The notes under the pieces are model-generated. The model worked only from the letters and a program-made list of their open reading frames with translations, was not told the origin of the DNA and ran no database searches. This document shows, one piece after another, positions 62,383 to 64,000 of a stretch of DNA of 64,000 bases. The translations under genes and the position numbers were made by a program. Source of the stretch: Trichomonas vaginalis G3 (lineage: Eukaryota > Parabasalia > Trichomonadida > Trichomonadidae); the NCBI RefSeq assembly GCF_026262505.1, contig NC_067205.1, positions 25,859,693-25,923,692 on the forward strand, given 5' to 3'. The stretch's first letter is position 1, and the number at the start of each line of letters is the position of its first letter.

Positions 62383-64000
62383 ATGAAAAAGGTCAATTGG
62401 GATGAATTGAATAGGTTTATTAAAAATGATTGCTTGCAGATCATTTCATATGGTTTCAGTCCATATGATTTTGCAGTCGAAAACTGGAATAATGGAACAA
62501 ATTCAAATATAAATGTAGCTGATCTTCTCCGTCAAACACGCCAGTTTGCATTACAAATTGCAGATGAATATGCAGTCCCTCTTGAAGTTAACGCTAAAAC
62601 ATATACGAAAAAAACAGAACTACGTAAAGAAATTGACGATTTCTTAAGAGAAAAGAACAAAATTATTGATAAGACACGTGCACGTTTTACAATAGATCCA
62701 GAAGATCTCAGGACCAAATGGCTCAAAACAATTAAATTAGAGAAAGAAATTGAATTGTTCGAAGAAATCGAAAATTTGATCACTGTTTCTCCAATTGTTT
62801 ACTCAAAGATCGAGCAAGGCAAGCATGCAGAAGCAGTTAATCACATCAGACACGCATTTACTACTTACGAAGAGCGAGGATTCCAAAAGATTGAATCTCT
62901 TAATTCAGTCAAAGAAAGTATCGATAAAGCACGTGCTGATATGGTTAATCACGTTAAAAATCAACTATTCTCATTACTTTTCGTTGCTCAAAAACCAATC
63001 GGAGTTTCATTTTTCAAACCACAAGCAGGAATGGACTTAAAGGTAACTTACATCGATACAACCAAGGTCGAAGAATATACAGGCTTATTGGTTAATCTTA
63101 ATATTCAAGATGAGTTCGTAAATCAGCTAACTGTCTCTGTACGCGACAGATTGGCCCATATGATGTCCGAAACAGCCGATGCAGTCAAAGTAAAGAAAAT
63201 TCGCCAGTTCGTACAGAACAAAGAAGGCTTTGAAGAACTTTGCGACATTGCAAACAGTTACAACTATCACCATCCACTTGTAATGTTCCTAGACCAGCTG
63301 TTGTCGAAGATGGGGGTGCTTTTGGTCCGTTGCAAGGCTTTCGACCAAACTTTTTCAGGAGATAATCTCGCATTCTCTCGTTCCTACGAAGCAGTTGATG
63401 AATTACTACGAGACATAGTCACTGCATTTACAAGCGCTCAAGGATCGAAGACAATGAGCGCTGCAAACCATCTTTCCTACAAATTTTTGATGTCAGATGC
63501 GGCTCCAACGAACGGAACAGCTTCGGCGTTGAGGAAAGAGCTCGGCATCAAACCATGTTCGGCCAACTCCCTTCATATCTTCATGATGCTTGACGATTTC
63601 AACAAATTAATCCAAGATAAATTCGGAGTTTCGAACCACGCATTGACAAACAGAATGACGATCGACCTTGATGTTCAGAAAATTTTTACCGACCAAACAA
63701 AGCTCATCAGCGACAGTATCGATGTTTCTAGACCGGTGAAGATCGAAATCCACCCAGTCCCTGTCTTGATTTCGACTCCTCTCCTGCTAGAAAACATCGA
63801 CAAGTACTCGAAGATCGCGGCCCGATTCCCTTATATACAGACAATGATCATAAAGAATTTGATTACATTTTTGAAGGCATTTAACCAAAGATGTCTTACG
63901 GAAATTGGTCGAGTAAAATCCCTTGAAACACAAGACCAAATCGTTTCCTCCAAACTCCTCAACAACGACAAAGATTTGATTCTTAAGTACGCGGCCCAGT
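62383..64000 (+). CDS. Exocyst Sec8-like tethering subunit, 5' part (runs off the window)
   Basis: The frame is open from ATG 62383 for 539 codons to the window end. The N-terminal part is a long coiled region (YTKKTELRKEIDDFLREKNK...ARFTIDPEDL). The segment KIEQGKHAEAVNHIRHAFTT follows, then SLNSVKESIDKARADMVNHV. Coil, then a repeat-collecting helix pair, then a helical rod is the layout of CATCHR tethers, and the wording fits Sec8/EXOC4 best. Exocyst tethers secretory vesicles at the plasma membrane. Another CATCHR subunit (COG, GARP) is possible. Codon use is GC-richer than the flanks and no stop interrupts it. Confidence 0.55.
   Translation, partial: MKKVNWDELNRFIKNDCLQIISYGFSPYDFAVENWNNGTNSNINVADLLRQTRQFALQIADEYAVPLEVNAKTYTKKTELRKEIDDFLREKNKIIDKTRARFTIDPEDLRTKWLKTIKLEKEIELFEEIENLITVSPIVYSKIEQGKHAEAVNHIRHAFTTYEERGFQKIESLNSVKESIDKARADMVNHVKNQLFSLLFVAQKPIGVSFFKPQAGMDLKVTYIDTTKVEEYTGLLVNLNIQDEFVNQLTVSVRDRLAHMMSETADAVKVKKIRQFVQNKEGFEELCDIANSYNYHHPLVMFLDQLLSKMGVLLVRCKAFDQTFSGDNLAFSRSYEAVDELLRDIVTAFTSAQGSKTMSAANHLSYKFLMSDAAPTNGTASALRKELGIKPCSANSLHIFMMLDDFNKLIQDKFGVSNHALTNRMTIDLDVQKIFTDQTKLISDSIDVSRPVKIEIHPVPVLISTPLLLENIDKYSKIAARFPYIQTMIIKNLITFLKAFNQRCLTEIGRVKSLETQDQIVSSKLLNNDKDLILKYAAQ

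Noticed and set aside
62532-63373. Minus-strand and short plus-strand frames over the Sec8-like gene
   Set aside because: The uninterrupted 539-codon plus frame explains the region; the others are shadows.
1-64000. tRNA or rRNA genes
   Set aside because: I looked for cloverleaf-like GTTCRA-type arms and conserved rRNA stretches and saw none I could support by eye.

Overview
The window reads as AT-rich nuclear DNA of a parabasalid, most likely a trichomonad of the Tritrichomonas/Trichomonas kind. The host genes visible are single open frames. Several start codons have a TCA-type initiator a few bases upstream. The gene families fit this group: BspA-like leucine-rich surface protein, Pmp-like beta-helix surface protein, Sel1-repeat protein, short ankyrin protein, ARM-repeat proteins, a pseudokinase and large trafficking proteins. 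One 24 kb Maverick (Polinton) sits in the middle. The species is inference; no rRNA or other marker is present.

Layout. 1-5.3 kb is gene-poor and holds two transposon-like elements with terminal inverted repeats (1442-2869, with a 121-bp tandem array inside; 3518-5276, with 276-bp arms). 5.6-16.2 kb holds host genes: a DENN protein, a Pro/Gln-rich protein, a small membrane ORF, an acidic-tailed nucleoplasmin-like protein, a divergent pair (ARM-repeat protein and RNF10-like RING protein) and a pseudokinase. 16.3-17.9 kb is a 1.59-kb DNA transposon-like element with an 8-bp target duplication. A near-identical direct copy lies at 46.4-48.0 kb, so the two copies bracket the Maverick.

The Maverick (19,248-43,476) has A/T-run-capped inverted termini. 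Its parts are a D12-type adenine methyltransferase, a phage-tail-fibre-like protein, integrase, protein-primed DNA polymerase, KilA-N/T5orf172 proteins, packaging ATPase, D5-like helicase, capsid proteins and a large structural protein. It is a broken fossil, with roughly a dozen or more breaks, though several small genes still look whole. Its genes share AT-rich upstream motifs and a common leader that host genes lack.

43.6-64 kb returns to host genes: Sel1, a CAP-like protein with a lysine-rich linker, Pmp-like, ankyrin, BspA-like, a 1,323-residue RapGAP protein, an ARM-like protein, and the start of a Sec8-like exocyst subunit that runs off the window. Between the RapGAP gene and the ARM-like gene lies the oddest structure seen: a 1.56-kb foldback element (58,515-60,078) made almost entirely of about ten consecutive near-perfect hairpins, symmetrical about its centre. 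Three of the non-Maverick elements end 60-80 bp upstream of a host start codon.
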